Source: Photobacterium leiognathi (GTDB lineage Bacteria; Pseudomonadota; Gammaproteobacteria; Enterobacterales; Vibrionaceae). From it: a stretch of DNA of 64,000 nt. The position numbers and the translations under genes are program-made. Under the pieces are notes generated by a model that was not told the origin of the DNA, searched no databases, and saw only the letters and a program-made list of their open reading frames with translations. The stretch lies in contig NZ_CP131601.1 in NCBI RefSeq assembly GCF_030685535.1, positions 1,240,001 through 1,304,000 on the forward strand. Reading direction: 5' to 3'. Positions within the stretch are counted from its first letter, which is position 1, and each line of letters opens with the position of its first letter. This document shows positions 47,550 through 57,800 of the stretch, one piece after another.

Positions 47550-48458
47550 ATGGAAAAAATTGATCTCAACTTATTACGCATTTTTATTGAGGTGTATAAC
47601 CTTAAATCTATTACCTTAGCGGCAGAATCATTAGGGTTAACTCAGCCCGGTGTAAGCGGAGCGATTAAGCGATTACAGCAATATCTGGGTAAAGATTTAT
47701 TTGTACGTGAAGGGCGAGGCATATCACCAACTTATACCGCCATTCAATTAACGGAATCGGTGAACCCTGCGCTGCAGCAAATAGAGATGGGACTCAGTAA
47801 TGTTCATAGCTTTGATATTCAATCTAAGCGGACATTCCATGTATTGGTGAATGAGCCAATGATGCAGTTACTTCAACCGCTAGTGGAAGCTGATACCAGT
47901 TTAGGCAATTGTGAGATTTGCTTTGGTTTAACACCGCCACAAGAAGACGATTTATTCTCGATATTAAGTCTACAAAAGGCTGATTTAGCGATAGATGTTG
48001 GAATATATCCAGCAGCGGGGTACCACCAACAAGCGTGCTACAGCGATCATATTGTCGCGATATGCCGAAAAGGACATCCACGAATAGATAAGCAGTTAAC
48101 CCAAGAGCAGTATTACGCAGAAAAACATATTACGTTAAAAATTAGACGTTCAGAGTTGTACGCCGCTGATTACTTTACGGAAGATACGATTTCGCAACGT
48201 CAGATAAGCTGCGAATGTGAGTCTCTACTCTCTATGATGACCATGGTATCTGAAAGTAATTGTTTAGGAGTTGCAGCTGGTAGTTTAGCGGAGAAATATG
48301 CAGAAAAATTAGGTTTAAATATATTAGCTCTTCCTTTTACTGTTAAACCGATTTCGCAAAAAATGGTGTGGCACAACCGACATAATAAAAGCCAAGCCCA
48401 TATTTGGGTAAGAAATAAATTACTGGATTATTTAAGTCAGATTGAAAATAAACAATAA
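47550..48458 (+). CDS. LysR family transcriptional regulator
   Basis: A 302-residue regulator starting MEKIDLNLLRIFIEVYNLKS, with the helix-turn-helix at about residues 15-60 (ITLAAESLGLTQPGVSGAIK, RLQQYLGKDLFVREGRG) and an effector domain with LGVAAGSLAEKYAEKLGL near the end. The N-terminal DLNLL and general shape resemble the LeuO/NodD-like subgroup. It is divergent from an outer-membrane protein gene and preceded by a dyad of the LysR type, so the pair is probably a regulator and its target. Confidence 0.9.
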   Translation: MEKIDLNLLRIFIEVYNLKSITLAAESLGLTQPGVSGAIKRLQQYLGKDLFVREGRGISPTYTAIQLTESVNPALQQIEMGLSNVHSFDIQSKRTFHVLVNEPMMQLLQPLVEADTSLGNCEICFGLTPPQEDDLFSILSLQKADLAIDVGIYPAAGYHQQACYSDHIVAICRKGHPRIDKQLTQEQYYAEKHITLKIRRSELYAADYFTEDTISQRQISCECESLLSMMTMVSESNCLGVAAGSLAEKYAEKLGLNILALPFTVKPISQKMVWHNRHNKSQAHIWVRNKLLDYLSQIENKQ

Positions 48459-48472
48459 GGCTGGAATAAAGT

Positions 48473-48517
48473 AAAAGCGATCACCGAAATAAAGGATGAA
48501 AAACAGTGACCGCTTTT
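48473..48517. terminator. Terminator between the LysR gene and the hibernation factor gene
   Basis: AAAAGCGATCAC pairs with GTGACCGCTTTT with one mismatch; both converging genes end nearby. Confidence 0.7.
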
Positions 48518-48531
48518 AGTGGCAAGATGAT

Positions 48532-48891
48532 TTATAACTTAGCTAAAGTTTCGTCCTCTTCTTTAATTAAGTTATCTTTCTCTTTTTGTGCTTTTTCACT
48601 TAGGTGAGCTTGTGGCTTTTCTTTATGTTTGATGATTTGACGTTCTAGACGATCAAATGCTTCGTTGAATGCATCGATTAGCTCGTTAGCTTCACCAGTA
48701 GCGTCGATTTTACCTAGGTTAGACTTAGTTGCGATCTCAACAGTAAACTTGCGGCCTTCCTCAAGTTTCATAAATACATCTTTGCTTTGGAAAGCAATTT
48801 TGAATTTATCAAACTTGAAGAATGCTTCTTTAATGTGTTGTTCTAGGTAGTCAGGAAGTTCGAAACCACGTGCTGTAATTTTAATGCTCAT
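48532..48891 (-). CDS. raiA: Ribosome hibernation factor, HPF/YfiA (RaiA) family
   Basis: A 119-residue protein that binds the 30S decoding site and silences ribosomes in stationary phase or cold. It has the family beta-alpha-beta-beta-beta-alpha core (SIKITARGFELPDYLEQHIK, FTVEIATKSNL, ANELIDAFNEAFDRLERQI, KHKEK) plus a charged C-terminal tail of about 25 residues, which fits YfiA/RaiA rather than the shorter HPF. The tail blocks dimerisation in E. coli. AT-rich non-coding DNA lies upstream. Confidence 0.85.
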   Translation of the reverse strand: MSIKITARGFELPDYLEQHIKEAFFKFDKFKIAFQSKDVFMKLEEGRKFTVEIATKSNLGKIDATGEANELIDAFNEAFDRLERQIIKHKEKPQAHLSEKAQKEKDNLIKEEDETLAKL

Positions 48892-49183
48892 AATAAGTTA
48901 CTCAGAAATTTGTTGGAGTTCATGCTTATTAAAGTGAACCTAAAATGGAGTGCTTAATGTGACTTATGTCACATTTTGAGTTAAGTGTTCATTTGTTAAT
49001 AAAAGCCTGTGGGTGGTGGTTTTTAACGCATTTAAAATTGTAGAAGGGAATAAAATGATTTGCTTTTATACAATAAGAATAAAATAGAAGGCATTAATTA
49101 ACTATTTATCATTAAATTTGTTTTTAATTTGTATAATAAATGTTTTTCACTAAAAAAGTAATCTTTGATTGATTTTTGAAAAA

Positions 49184-49234
49184 TAAAAAAAGCTGTGAAA
49201 TTTCTCATCGTTAATAAGAGAAAATCACAGCTTT
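49184..49234 (-). terminator. Terminator of tcyP
   Basis: A 10-bp outer stem AAAGCTGTGA/TCACAGCTTT with an inner stem TTTCTC/GAGAAA; on the minus strand it runs into TTTTTTT. Confidence 0.85.
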
Positions 49235-49236
49235 AA

Positions 49237-49269
49237 TATATCCAAATACCTTGAGGTTACTTGGGTATA
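49237..49269. repeat. Miniature palindrome related to the 37.4-kb repeat
   Basis: TATATCCAAATACC pairs imperfectly with GGTTACTTGGGTATA around TTGA. The right arm GTTACTTGGGTATA closely matches the terminal repeat at 37479-37492. It sits between the tcyP stop and its terminator, so it is transcribed as part of the 3' end of tcyP mRNA. It may be a solo end or a deletion remnant of the larger element. Confidence 0.55.
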
Positions 49270-49273
49270 AAAA

Positions 49274-50662
49274 TTAAATATTGTTATTAACTACTTCTGG
49301 TTGTTTTTCGTTATCAATATCAGTGGACTGGTTTAGACCTAGAATACGAGAAGTCATTGTACCCGCTGTCATTGAACCACTTACGTTTACTGCAGTACGA
49401 CCCATATCAATTAGAGGTTCAATTGAAATTAGCAGGCCAGCTAACGCCACAGGCATCCCCAGTGTTGAAAGTACGATAATTGCAGCAAATGTTGCACCAC
49501 CACCAATACCTGCGATACCAAATGAACTTACGGTGACAATCGCAACTAATGATGCAATGAAGCTAGGATCTAATGGATTGATGCCAACGGTTGGGGCAAT
49601 CATTACTGCAAGCATCGCAGGGTATAAACCAGCACAGCCATTTTGACCCATAGTTGCACCGAAAGAGGCTGAGAAGTTCGCTACTGCATCACCATTACCT
49701 AAAGATTTAACCTGCGTTTCAATGTTCAGTGGGATAGTGCCTGCGCTAGAGCGTGAGGTAAACGCAAACGTCAGTACAGGTAAGATCGTCATAAAGAAAC
49801 GGAACGGGTTAACACCAGTAAAGCTCACAAGCACTAGGTGTAGTACCAGAATTAAACCTAAACCAATATAAGAAGCGACAACAAAGTTCAGTAAGCTCAG
49901 AATGTCATCATAGTTTGAGCCAGCAACAACTTTCGTCATTAGGGCTAACACACCGTAAGGCGTTAGGCTAAGCACCATGCGAACAAGGGTACGTACAATT
50001 TCTTGGGCTACATGAATGAACTTCTCGAAACTTGCGCCAATTTCAGGGCTAGTTTTAATAACGGTTAAACCTGCCATACCAATAAACGCCGAGAAGATCA
50101 CTACCGCAATGGTGGATGTTGGGCGAGTACCAGCTAAATCTGCAAACGGGTTTGATGGGAAGAAAGAAATAATCATGTCTGCAAACGACACATTCGCAAT
50201 ACTACCCAAACGGGTTTGTAGCGCTTCACCACGTGCAATTTCACGTGCACCTTCAACAATACCGTCAGCACTTAAACCAAAGGCATTAGTAACAGCGATA
50301 CCAATTAAAGCGGATACTGCAGTAGTTGCTAGTAAAATACCAATGGTTAGGAAAGAGATCTTACCCAGTGAGCTAGAGTCTTTAACTTTAATGATTGCAC
50401 CGATGATAGATACCATGATTAGCGGCATAACAATCATTTTCAGCAAGCTTACATAACCTGCACCAACAATATTTACATACTCAAGTGTATCGATAACAAC
50501 AGAGGTTGCTGGGCCATAGAACCATTGAAGTGAGGCACCAAACAGAACACCTAAAAATAGGCCAGTAAATACGCGTTTTGAAAGTGTGCTGTCTGTGCGT
50601 TGTTGCTTGATAAGTAAAGCAATAAGTAGCGCAAAAATCGCTAAATTTAGTATTTGGTACAT
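49274..50662 (-). CDS. tcyP: L-cystine symporter of the dicarboxylate/amino acid:cation symporter family
   Basis: A 462-residue Glt-type symporter, same length as E. coli TcyP (YdjN), which imports cystine. Typical features are LLKMIVMPLIMVSIIGAI, the re-entrant TFAFTSRSSAGTIPLNIE (serine-rich loop, with the cystine-specific RSSAGT form rather than SSSAATLP of glutamate carriers), NGCAGLYPAMLAVMIAP and the C-terminal GRTAVNVSGSMTAG. The start MYQILNLAIFALLIALLI is hydrophobic from residue 1. It stands alone with a terminator. Cystine specificity is inferred from family resemblance. Confidence 0.88.
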   Translation of the reverse strand: MYQILNLAIFALLIALLIKQQRTDSTLSKRVFTGLFLGVLFGASLQWFYGPATSVVIDTLEYVNIVGAGYVSLLKMIVMPLIMVSIIGAIIKVKDSSSLGKISFLTIGILLATTAVSALIGIAVTNAFGLSADGIVEGAREIARGEALQTRLGSIANVSFADMIISFFPSNPFADLAGTRPTSTIAVVIFSAFIGMAGLTVIKTSPEIGASFEKFIHVAQEIVRTLVRMVLSLTPYGVLALMTKVVAGSNYDDILSLLNFVVASYIGLGLILVLHLVLVSFTGVNPFRFFMTILPVLTFAFTSRSSAGTIPLNIETQVKSLGNGDAVANFSASFGATMGQNGCAGLYPAMLAVMIAPTVGINPLDPSFIASLVAIVTVSSFGIAGIGGGATFAAIIVLSTLGMPVALAGLLISIEPLIDMGRTAVNVSGSMTAGTMTSRILGLNQSTDIDNEKQPEVVNNNI

Positions 50663-51038
50663 ACTGCGAACCTTTGATTTATTCGTATATTTATAGTTAG
50701 AAGCAATAATTCGCAGTCAATAAAACTGATAGCGGTTAAATTTATAACTGAAAATGTTAAGCGATTTACTGTTTCTTGTTGGAAAGAATCATATTCGCAA
50801 ATGTGCGTTTCAGATACACTTTTTATTGCTTTTGTTAGCTTAAAATGAATTTATATATAACTTTTAGTTATATTTGGTTGAAGTTCGAAGTTGCCAGAAT
50901 GGTGTTTAACTCAATGATAAATAAACAGTTAACTTAGTTTAGAAGCGTAAAAAAGCCCAATAAGCAACGGATAGTATTGCTCATTGGGCTAAAGAAAGGG
51001 GAACCAAGTCTTTATGTTAACTTGGTTATATTTGTATT
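50663..51038. other. Intergenic region between elyC and tcyP
   Basis: Contains the elyC terminator and the tcyP promoter region. About 190 bp before tcyP an 8-bp dyad ATATAACT/AGTTATAT (50855-50873) is visible, a possible operator. No gene seen. Confidence 0.4.
50949..50990 (-). terminator. Terminator of elyC
   Basis: AGCCCAAT-AAGCAA pairs with TTGCTC-ATTGGGCT (one mismatch) around a 9-nt loop; on the minus strand six T follow. Confidence 0.85.
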
Positions 51039-51866
51039 TTAGCCTGCCACTGTGAGTGCGTCAGCGTTCTCTTCGGTGTTCTTTTCGATCTTCTTTTGCT
51101 CGACGTTAGCGAGGAAATTACGGAGATCTTGCCACAACATGCCTAGTTTTTCATGCCAGTAACGCTCTGTTTGATTTAAGAACTGCGAACTAGGCGCATA
51201 GCGAACCCAAGGCTGTTGAATTTTATTGGTTGCCATGAAATTAGTTGGTGCAGGGATAGGATCTAAGCCAGCCTGATGGAACTCATTGAGCGCACGCGAC
51301 ATATGGCTTGCCGATGTTACTAGCACTAAATTCTTACTACCGACGACAGAAGCTGCTTGATGTGCTTCTTCCCACGTATCTTTTGCTGTTTCGAGTAGCA
51401 AAATGTCAGATTTACTCACTCCAAGTGCTAAAGCCACTTTCGCAAGCATACGGGCATGGCTCATGGTTGTACCGCCGCTATAGCCCGATAAGATCATTTT
51501 CGACCCCGGATACATACGGTAAATACGGATCCCTTCCGCAAGGCGCATTAACGCCGTGCGTGAAAGTTCTGACGTTATTGGAAAGGTTTTATCGATCACA
51601 TGGTCATTACCGAGCACCATAATAAAATCGATAGGCTTTGAACTGCCAACAAATGCGCGGTGTTCTTGCTCCAAAGGACGTAATAGGCTGGTAGAAACGG
51701 GTTGGAAAGAGACCGCGAAAATGCCAAGAAAAGAGAAAGCGATAATCCCAGAAGCCAGTTTCGTTTTACGGCTAAACCATAAAACCAATAATCCTATAAC
51801 ACCGATGATCAGTAGCGCAGGCAAGGGCATAAGGAGTGTTGCGATTAATTTTTTTAATTCAAACAT
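51039..51866 (-). CDS. elyC: Envelope biogenesis factor ElyC (SanA/YdcF family)
   Basis: A 275-residue membrane protein with two N-terminal helices (KLIATLLMPLPALLIIGVIG, GIIAFSFLGIFAVSFQP) and a periplasmic DUF218 domain. Family motifs are FIMVLGN, SRTALMRLAEGIRIYRMYPG, ILSGYSGG, AKDTWEEA and LVTSASHMSRA. In E. coli ElyC (YcbC) affects peptidoglycan and the lipid carrier at low temperature. It is divergent from cmoM-mukFEB exactly as in E. coli, which supports the assignment over other DUF218 proteins. Confidence 0.9.
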   Translation of the reverse strand: MFELKKLIATLLMPLPALLIIGVIGLLVLWFSRKTKLASGIIAFSFLGIFAVSFQPVSTSLLRPLEQEHRAFVGSSKPIDFIMVLGNDHVIDKTFPITSELSRTALMRLAEGIRIYRMYPGSKMILSGYSGGTTMSHARMLAKVALALGVSKSDILLLETAKDTWEEAHQAASVVGSKNLVLVTSASHMSRALNEFHQAGLDPIPAPTNFMATNKIQQPWVRYAPSSQFLNQTERYWHEKLGMLWQDLRNFLANVEQKKIEKNTEENADALTVAG

Positions 51867-51985
51867 GAAATGTAGTCCGAAATTTCAGCAGTTGAGCTTG
51901 AAAAAGCATCACAAGCCTTTATTCCTTTACTGCTTGTGAGAAAATAAGTCACTTTTTAGATTCGCTATCATAACGTAAAGCAGCC

Positions 51986-52819
51986 GTGATAAAAGACCGA
52001 AATTTTGATGATTTGGCGCAAAAGTTCGCTGAAAACATATATGGCACTGCAAAAGGGCAGATTCGGCAAACTGTCGTTTGGCAAGATATTGAACAAATTC
52101 TCGCCGCGCTTAGCAGTGTATCACCACTTTCTGTACTCGATGCAGGAGGAGGACTAGGGCAGTTGTCACAAAAAATTGCATCACTTGGACATCAAGTGAC
52201 GTTATGTGATCTTTCTAGCGAAATGTTGACACTAGCTCAACAAGAAATTGCTAAAAACGGTTTGCTTGAGCAATATCGTTTGGTGCACTGCCCGGTACAA
52301 GAAATCGGGGAGTTCTTATCTGAACCTGTTGATTTGGTATTATTTCACGCCGTAATGGAATGGCTAGCTGAACCAATTGAGGTACTCACGGGTCTATTAG
52401 AGAACGTGAAACCGGGTGGCGCTATTTCCGTGATGTTTTATAACTACAACGGACTACTGTTTAAGAACTTGATTTGTGGCAACCTGACTCACATTGAGCA
52501 AGGCATGCCCCATCGCAAGCGTTTTAAATTACAGCCGCAGCAAGGAATAAAACCAGACGATGTATATCAGTGCCTGACTGATGCAGGTTTTGAAATCATG
52601 GGGAAAACAGGGGTTCGTACCTTCCATGATTACATGCAAAACTTCCGAGTAGGTGACTACAGTTTTGAACAAGTTCTTGATATGGAGCAAAAGCTCTGTC
52701 GTCAGGAACCGTTTTTGTCGTTGGGTCGTTATATTCATGTTTATGCCCGTAAGCCTTTTGCTGAAGAAACGAGCATGACAACGACAAATACAAATAACAG
52801 CAATAAGGACAAGGGATGA
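51986..52819 (+). CDS. cmoM: tRNA 5-carboxymethoxyuridine methyltransferase
   Basis: SAM-dependent methyltransferase (formerly SmtA) that makes the methyl ester of cmo5U34 in wobble positions of tRNA. The 277-residue protein has motif [29 protein letters not shown] and [12 protein letters not shown]. The start is GTG at 51986, since [20 protein letters not shown] aligns with E. coli CmoM and no ATG is near; the ribosome site is weak. Its stop overlaps the mukF start (ATGA), so it is translationally coupled to the condensin operon. Confidence 0.93.
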   Translation: MIKDRNFDDLAQKFAENIYGTAKGQIRQTVVWQDIEQILAALSSVSPLSVLDAGGGLGQLSQKIASLGHQVTLCDLSSEMLTLAQQEIAKNGLLEQYRLVHCPVQEIGEFLSEPVDLVLFHAVMEWLAEPIEVLTGLLENVKPGGAISVMFYNYNGLLFKNLICGNLTHIEQGMPHRKRFKLQPQQGIKPDDVYQCLTDAGFEIMGKTGVRTFHDYMQNFRVGDYSFEQVLDMEQKLCRQEPFLSLGRYIHVYARKPFAEETSMTTTNTNNSNKDKG

Positions 52820-54138
52820 GTGAAGTTACCCAGACGGTTCCTGAGTTGGTTAACTGGGTAAAGCAGAATGAATTTGCTTTAAACCTACCAACGGAACGGC
52901 TGGCGTTCTTGTTAGCCATTGCCGTATTAAGCGGTGATCGCTTTGATGAAGAATTAGGGGAAGGAGAACTGGTTGACGCATTTCGCATCGTAAGCGACAT
53001 GTTCGGCCAGTCAAAAGAAACCCTGGCATTTCGCGCCAACAACGCCATTAACGAATTGGTAAGACAACGATTAATTTCGCGTTTTACCAGTGAAGTGACT
53101 GATGGCGCTAGTATTTACCGTTTAAGCCCGCTGGCACTTGGCATTACTGATTATTACGTTCGTCAACGTGAATTCTCAACACTTAAGCTATCTATTCAGT
53201 TAGCGATGGTGGCTGACGAAATTAATAAAGCCGCGACAGCAGCGCAAGAAGGCGGTGATGAAAAACACTGGCGTCAAAACGTTCATGCCGTATTGAAATA
53301 TTCAGTGGCTGAAATTTTCGACCGTATCGATTTAAACCAGCGCACCATGGATGAACAACAGCAGCAAGTGAAAGTCGACATTGCTGAGTTGTTAAACCAA
53401 GACTGGCGTGCTGCGATCAGTAGCTGTGAGCAACTACTTGATGAAACTTCATCAACACTAAAAGAGTTACAAGATACTCTGCAAGCGGCAGGCGATCAGC
53501 TACAAGCGCAATTATTGACCATTCAAGAAGCGACCCAAGGTCACGATGATCTCGATTTCGTTGATGCAATGATTTACATCCTGCAAATGAAACTCGACCG
53601 TATTATCAGCTGGGGTCAGCAAGCGATTGATTTATGGATTGGCTATGACCGCCACGTACATAAATTCATTCGTACCGCTATCGACATGGATAAGAACCGT
53701 GCCTTTAGTCAGCGTTTACGTCAATCGGTTACTGATTATTTTGATGCGCCATGGCTACTGACTTATGCCGATGCAGAACGTCTATTAGACATGCGTGATG
53801 AAGCGCTCGTGCTTCGTGATGATGAAGTGACAGGTATTGTTCCTGCTGAGATGGAATTTGAAGAGCTGGATTTAGTCAACGATATTTTGGCTGAAAAAGT
53901 CGCAGCAATGCTTCAAGCGCATAAGGAAACTGGCGCCCCAATTAACTTAAGCCTACTTCTTAAAGATTATTTGGCTCAACACCCATTTGCCCAGCATTTT
54001 GACTTGGCAAGAATCGTCATTGATCAAGCAGTTAGAATGGGATACTCGGAAGCGGATTTCAACGCTATTCAGCCGGATTGGGAAGCAATTAACGAATACG
54101 GAGCCAAGGTACAAGCTCATGTCATTGACAAATATTGA
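52816..54138 (+). CDS. mukF: Chromosome partition protein MukF (kleisin)
   Basis: Kleisin subunit of the MukBEF condensin, which links MukB heads and binds MukE. The 440-residue length equals E. coli MukF. The N-terminal winged-helix dimerisation domain ([20 protein letters not shown]), a long helical middle (coiled coil about 170-330, [24 protein letters not shown] region) and the C-terminal winged helix ([20 protein letters not shown]) are seen. The ATG follows AAGGACAAGGG and overlaps the cmoM stop; mukE starts 20 nt before the mukF stop. Confidence 0.96.
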   Translation: MSEVTQTVPELVNWVKQNEFALNLPTERLAFLLAIAVLSGDRFDEELGEGELVDAFRIVSDMFGQSKETLAFRANNAINELVRQRLISRFTSEVTDGASIYRLSPLALGITDYYVRQREFSTLKLSIQLAMVADEINKAATAAQEGGDEKHWRQNVHAVLKYSVAEIFDRIDLNQRTMDEQQQQVKVDIAELLNQDWRAAISSCEQLLDETSSTLKELQDTLQAAGDQLQAQLLTIQEATQGHDDLDFVDAMIYILQMKLDRIISWGQQAIDLWIGYDRHVHKFIRTAIDMDKNRAFSQRLRQSVTDYFDAPWLLTYADAERLLDMRDEALVLRDDEVTGIVPAEMEFEELDLVNDILAEKVAAMLQAHKETGAPINLSLLLKDYLAQHPFAQHFDLARIVIDQAVRMGYSEADFNAIQPDWEAINEYGAKVQAHVIDKY

Positions 54139-54862
54139 AGAATTCATGCCGGAAAAGTTAGCAAAAGCGATTGCTAATCCACTTTTCCCTGCACTGGATA
54201 ACGCGCTCCGCTCAGGTCGCCATATTTCTAGTGAAGATTTAGATAACCACGCATTCTTGATTGAATTTGAACAAGAATTAGCGATGTTCTACAAGCGTTA
54301 CAACGCAGAATTAGTTCGTGCTCCTGAAGGTTTTCTATACCTTCGTCCACGTTCAACCTCATTAATTGGTCGTTCTGTTCTGTCAGAAATCGACATGTTA
54401 GTGGGTAAAGTGCTGTGTTTCCTATACCTAAGCCCAGAGCGTTTGGCGCACGAAGGTATCTTTACTAACCAAGAATTGTTTGACGAGTTAGTAGCATTAG
54501 CAGATGAACAAAAGCTAATGAAATTAGTGACTAACCGTGCAACGGGTTCTGATCTTGATCGTGAAAAACTGTTCGATAAAGTGAAAACCTCACTGCGTCG
54601 TCTACGTCGTATTGGCATGTTAATTCCGATTGGTGATCACGGTAAATTCCGTATCAGCGAAGCGGTATTCCGTTTTGGTGCTGATGTACGTACTGGTGAT
54701 GACATTCGTGAAGCACAGCTTCGCTTGATCCGTGATGGTGAAGCCGTTGTTCACCACCAAGAGCCAAGCCAATCAAGCTTGCTAGATGAGATTGAACAAG
54801 AAAATCAAGAACCACTTGAAAAAGCAGAAGCAGAACAAGTGGAACAGGAGAGTAATATCTAA
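54119..54862 (+). CDS. mukE: Chromosome partition protein MukE
   Basis: Accessory winged-helix subunit of MukBEF. ATG 54119 gives 247 residues beginning [20 protein letters not shown], matching E. coli MukE; the longer frame from 53987 lies inside mukF and is rejected. Conserved [34 protein letters not shown] and [12 protein letters not shown] are seen. The C-terminal 30 residues are glutamate/glutamine-rich and variable. Overlaps mukF by 20 nt and mukB by 1 nt. Confidence 0.96.
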   Translation: MSLTNIEEFMPEKLAKAIANPLFPALDNALRSGRHISSEDLDNHAFLIEFEQELAMFYKRYNAELVRAPEGFLYLRPRSTSLIGRSVLSEIDMLVGKVLCFLYLSPERLAHEGIFTNQELFDELVALADEQKLMKLVTNRATGSDLDREKLFDKVKTSLRRLRRIGMLIPIGDHGKFRISEAVFRFGADVRTGDDIREAQLRLIRDGEAVVHHQEPSQSSLLDEIEQENQEPLEKAEAEQVEQESNI

Positions 54863-57800
54863 TGGAACGCGGTAAGTATCAATCGCTCACCATGGTCAAC
54901 TGGAACGGTTTCTTTGCCCGTACTTTTGACATTGATAATTTGGTGACAACGCTTTCAGGCGGTAACGGTGCGGGTAAGTCAACCACAATGGCGGCCTTCA
55001 TCACCACACTAATTCCTGACCAAAGCCTTCTACACTTCCGAAACACCACAGAAGCGGGTAGCTCGAATGCGTCTCGTGATAAAGGTCTACACGGTAAGTT
55101 AAAGCCAGGTGCGTGTTACGCAGCACTGGATGTTGTTAACTCGAAAAAACAACGCATTATCTTCGCTGTTAAACTACAGCAAGTAGCGGGTCGTGATAAG
55201 AAAGTTGATATTAAACCTTTCTTAATTCAAGGTCTGCCATCACACATCAAACCAACAGATGTGTTGATTGAAACAATTTCAGACAACCAAGCTCGTGTAC
55301 GTCAACTAAACGACGTAAAAGACATCGTAGCTGAGTTTGAAGGCGTTCAATTTAAAGCATTTAACTCGGTAACTGATTACCACGTTCAAATGTTTGAAAT
55401 GGGCGTATTACCGAAGAAACTGCGTAATAGCCAAGACCGTTCTAAGTTCTATCGCTTAATTGAAGCATCACTTTACGGTGGTATTTCAAGTGCGATCACA
55501 CGTTCTCTACGTGACTACTTATTACCGCACAACATCGGCGTTAAAAAAGCCTTCCAAGACATGGAGGCGGCACTACGTGAAAACCGTATGACGCTAGAAG
55601 CGATCAAGCTAACTCAAAGCGATCGTGATCTATTCAAGCATTTAATCACTGAAGCAACCAACTATGTTGCGGCAGACTACATGCGTCATGCCAACGAGCG
55701 TCAGAAGAAACTAGAGCAAACATTAAGTCTACGTGGCGATCTAATGGGCTCTCGCCAAAAGCTGATCGACCAGCAAGCATCGTTCAACAACATGTCGAAT
55801 GAATTAAGTGAGCTAACCGATCAAGAAGGTGCATTAGAGCAAGATCACCAAGCTGCGTCTGATCACCTGCAACTTGTGCAAACAGCCGTTCGCCAAGCAG
55901 AGAAAATCGAGCGTTATAAAGAAGATCTTGAAGAGCTAACAGAGCGTCTTGAAGAGCAGGTAATGGTGGTTGAAGAAGCAGCTGAGCAACTTGCGATGGC
56001 TGAAGAACAATCACAATTAACTGAAGAAGAAGTCGATAGCTTAAAAACGCAGTTAGCAGATTACCAACAAGCATTAGACATGCAGCAAACCCGTGCATTG
56101 CAATACCAACAAGCATTGCAAGCATTAGAAAAAGCACGTGATTTGTCTGGCGATCATCAAATGCTACCAGACCAAGCGCCACCGTATCTTGCTCAGCTTA
56201 AGCAGCAACAAGATACTCAAACCACAGCACTTCTAGCTCTTAAACATAAGCTAGATATGTCGTCTGCGGCAGCGCAACAGTTTGATAAAGGTCTGGCGAT
56301 TGTAACTACTATCGCAGGTGCTATTGATCGTGCCAACGCTAGTGATAAAGCTCGTGAATTGATTGACCACGGTCGTCAGCTTCGTGCAATTTCAGATCGT
56401 GGTGAGCAGCTAAAAGCGCAATACCGTGATTTAGAGCGTAGCGTTCGCAGCCAGCGCCAAGCGTTTGAATTAGCAGAAACTTACACCAAGAAATTCGCGA
56501 CCACATTAGACAGCGAATTAGCTTTAGTGGAAGAGCAAGCGCGCCATGAAGCAACGCTAGAAAGTCTAGAGCAAGATCAAGCCGATCTTGTTGAGCAGCG
56601 CAATGACATGCGTCATAACGAGCAGCGTTTAGCTTCTCGCATTGCAACGCTTGAGTCACAAGCACCAACATGGATTGCGGCATCAGATGCGTTAGAAAAA
56701 CTGTCTGAGCAAGCTAATGCTGAGCTTGATAGCAGCCAAGCTGTTATGGATGCAATGCAGTTAACGCTTGATAACGAGCGTGAAGCTTCTCGTCAACGTG
56801 ATGCACTAGCGGCACGTAAGAAGCAGCTAGATAGCGATATTGAACGTTTAGCACAACCAGGTGGTAGCGATGATTCACGTTTACGTGCGTTAGCCGATAC
56901 TCTTGGCGGTACTATGTTGTCTGAGATCTATGACGACATCACTATTGATGATGCGCCATACTTCAGTGCGATGTACGGTCCTGCGCGTCACGCTATCGTG
57001 GTACCTGATCTAAAAGGTATCAAAGAAAAGTTAGTTGCCTTAGATGATTGCCCAGATGACTTATACATCATTGAAGGTGATGCAGATGCATTTGATGACA
57101 GCGGCTTTGACGTTGATGAACTAGAAGATGCAGTTTGTGTTCACTTAAATGATCGCCAACTACGTTACTCACGTTTCCCGAAAGTACCACTGTTTGGTCG
57201 TGCGGCTCGTGAACAACGCCTAGATATTCTTCGTGATGAGCGTGAACAAGTTGTTGAAGATCATGCAAAAGCATCATTTGATTCGCAAAAGCTTCAGCGT
57301 TTATACCAAAGCTTCAACAGCTTTGTTGCAACGCACATGGCAGTGGCATTTAACCCAGATCCAGAAGTTGAGCTGAAAAAAGCCCGTGATGAGCGTAACC
57401 AAATCACTCGTCAACTTGCAGAATCACAAGCGCAAGAACAACAGCAACGCAGCCAATTGGCGGCAGCCCGTGAAGGTCTAGCACTACTAGGAAAACTAAA
57501 CCCAGTAGTAACACTACTTGAAGATGACACGCTAACAGTACGTTTTGAAGAAGTAGAGCAGCAGCTTTCACAAATGGATGAAGCACGTAACTACCTTGAC
57601 CGTCACGGTAAAGCGTTAGCCGAGCTTGAAACATTAGTCTCTGCACTAGAAGCCGATCCTGAGCAATTTGATGCGCTACAAGTTGATTACGAAGCCGCTG
57701 ATCAGAAGCTACAAGAGCTGAAAACACTGATCTTCGCAGTCGCGGATTTAGCAGAGCGTCGTCACTACTTTAGTTATGCCGATGCTGTCGAACTATTAAG

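Larger units (their letters stand above)
48892..49273. other. AT-rich intergenic region between raiA and tcyP
   Basis: Carries the raiA promoter region, the tcyP terminator (49184-49234) and a 33-bp palindromic repeat (49237-49269). Apart from these I see only A/T-rich sequence without a gene. Confidence 0.5.
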
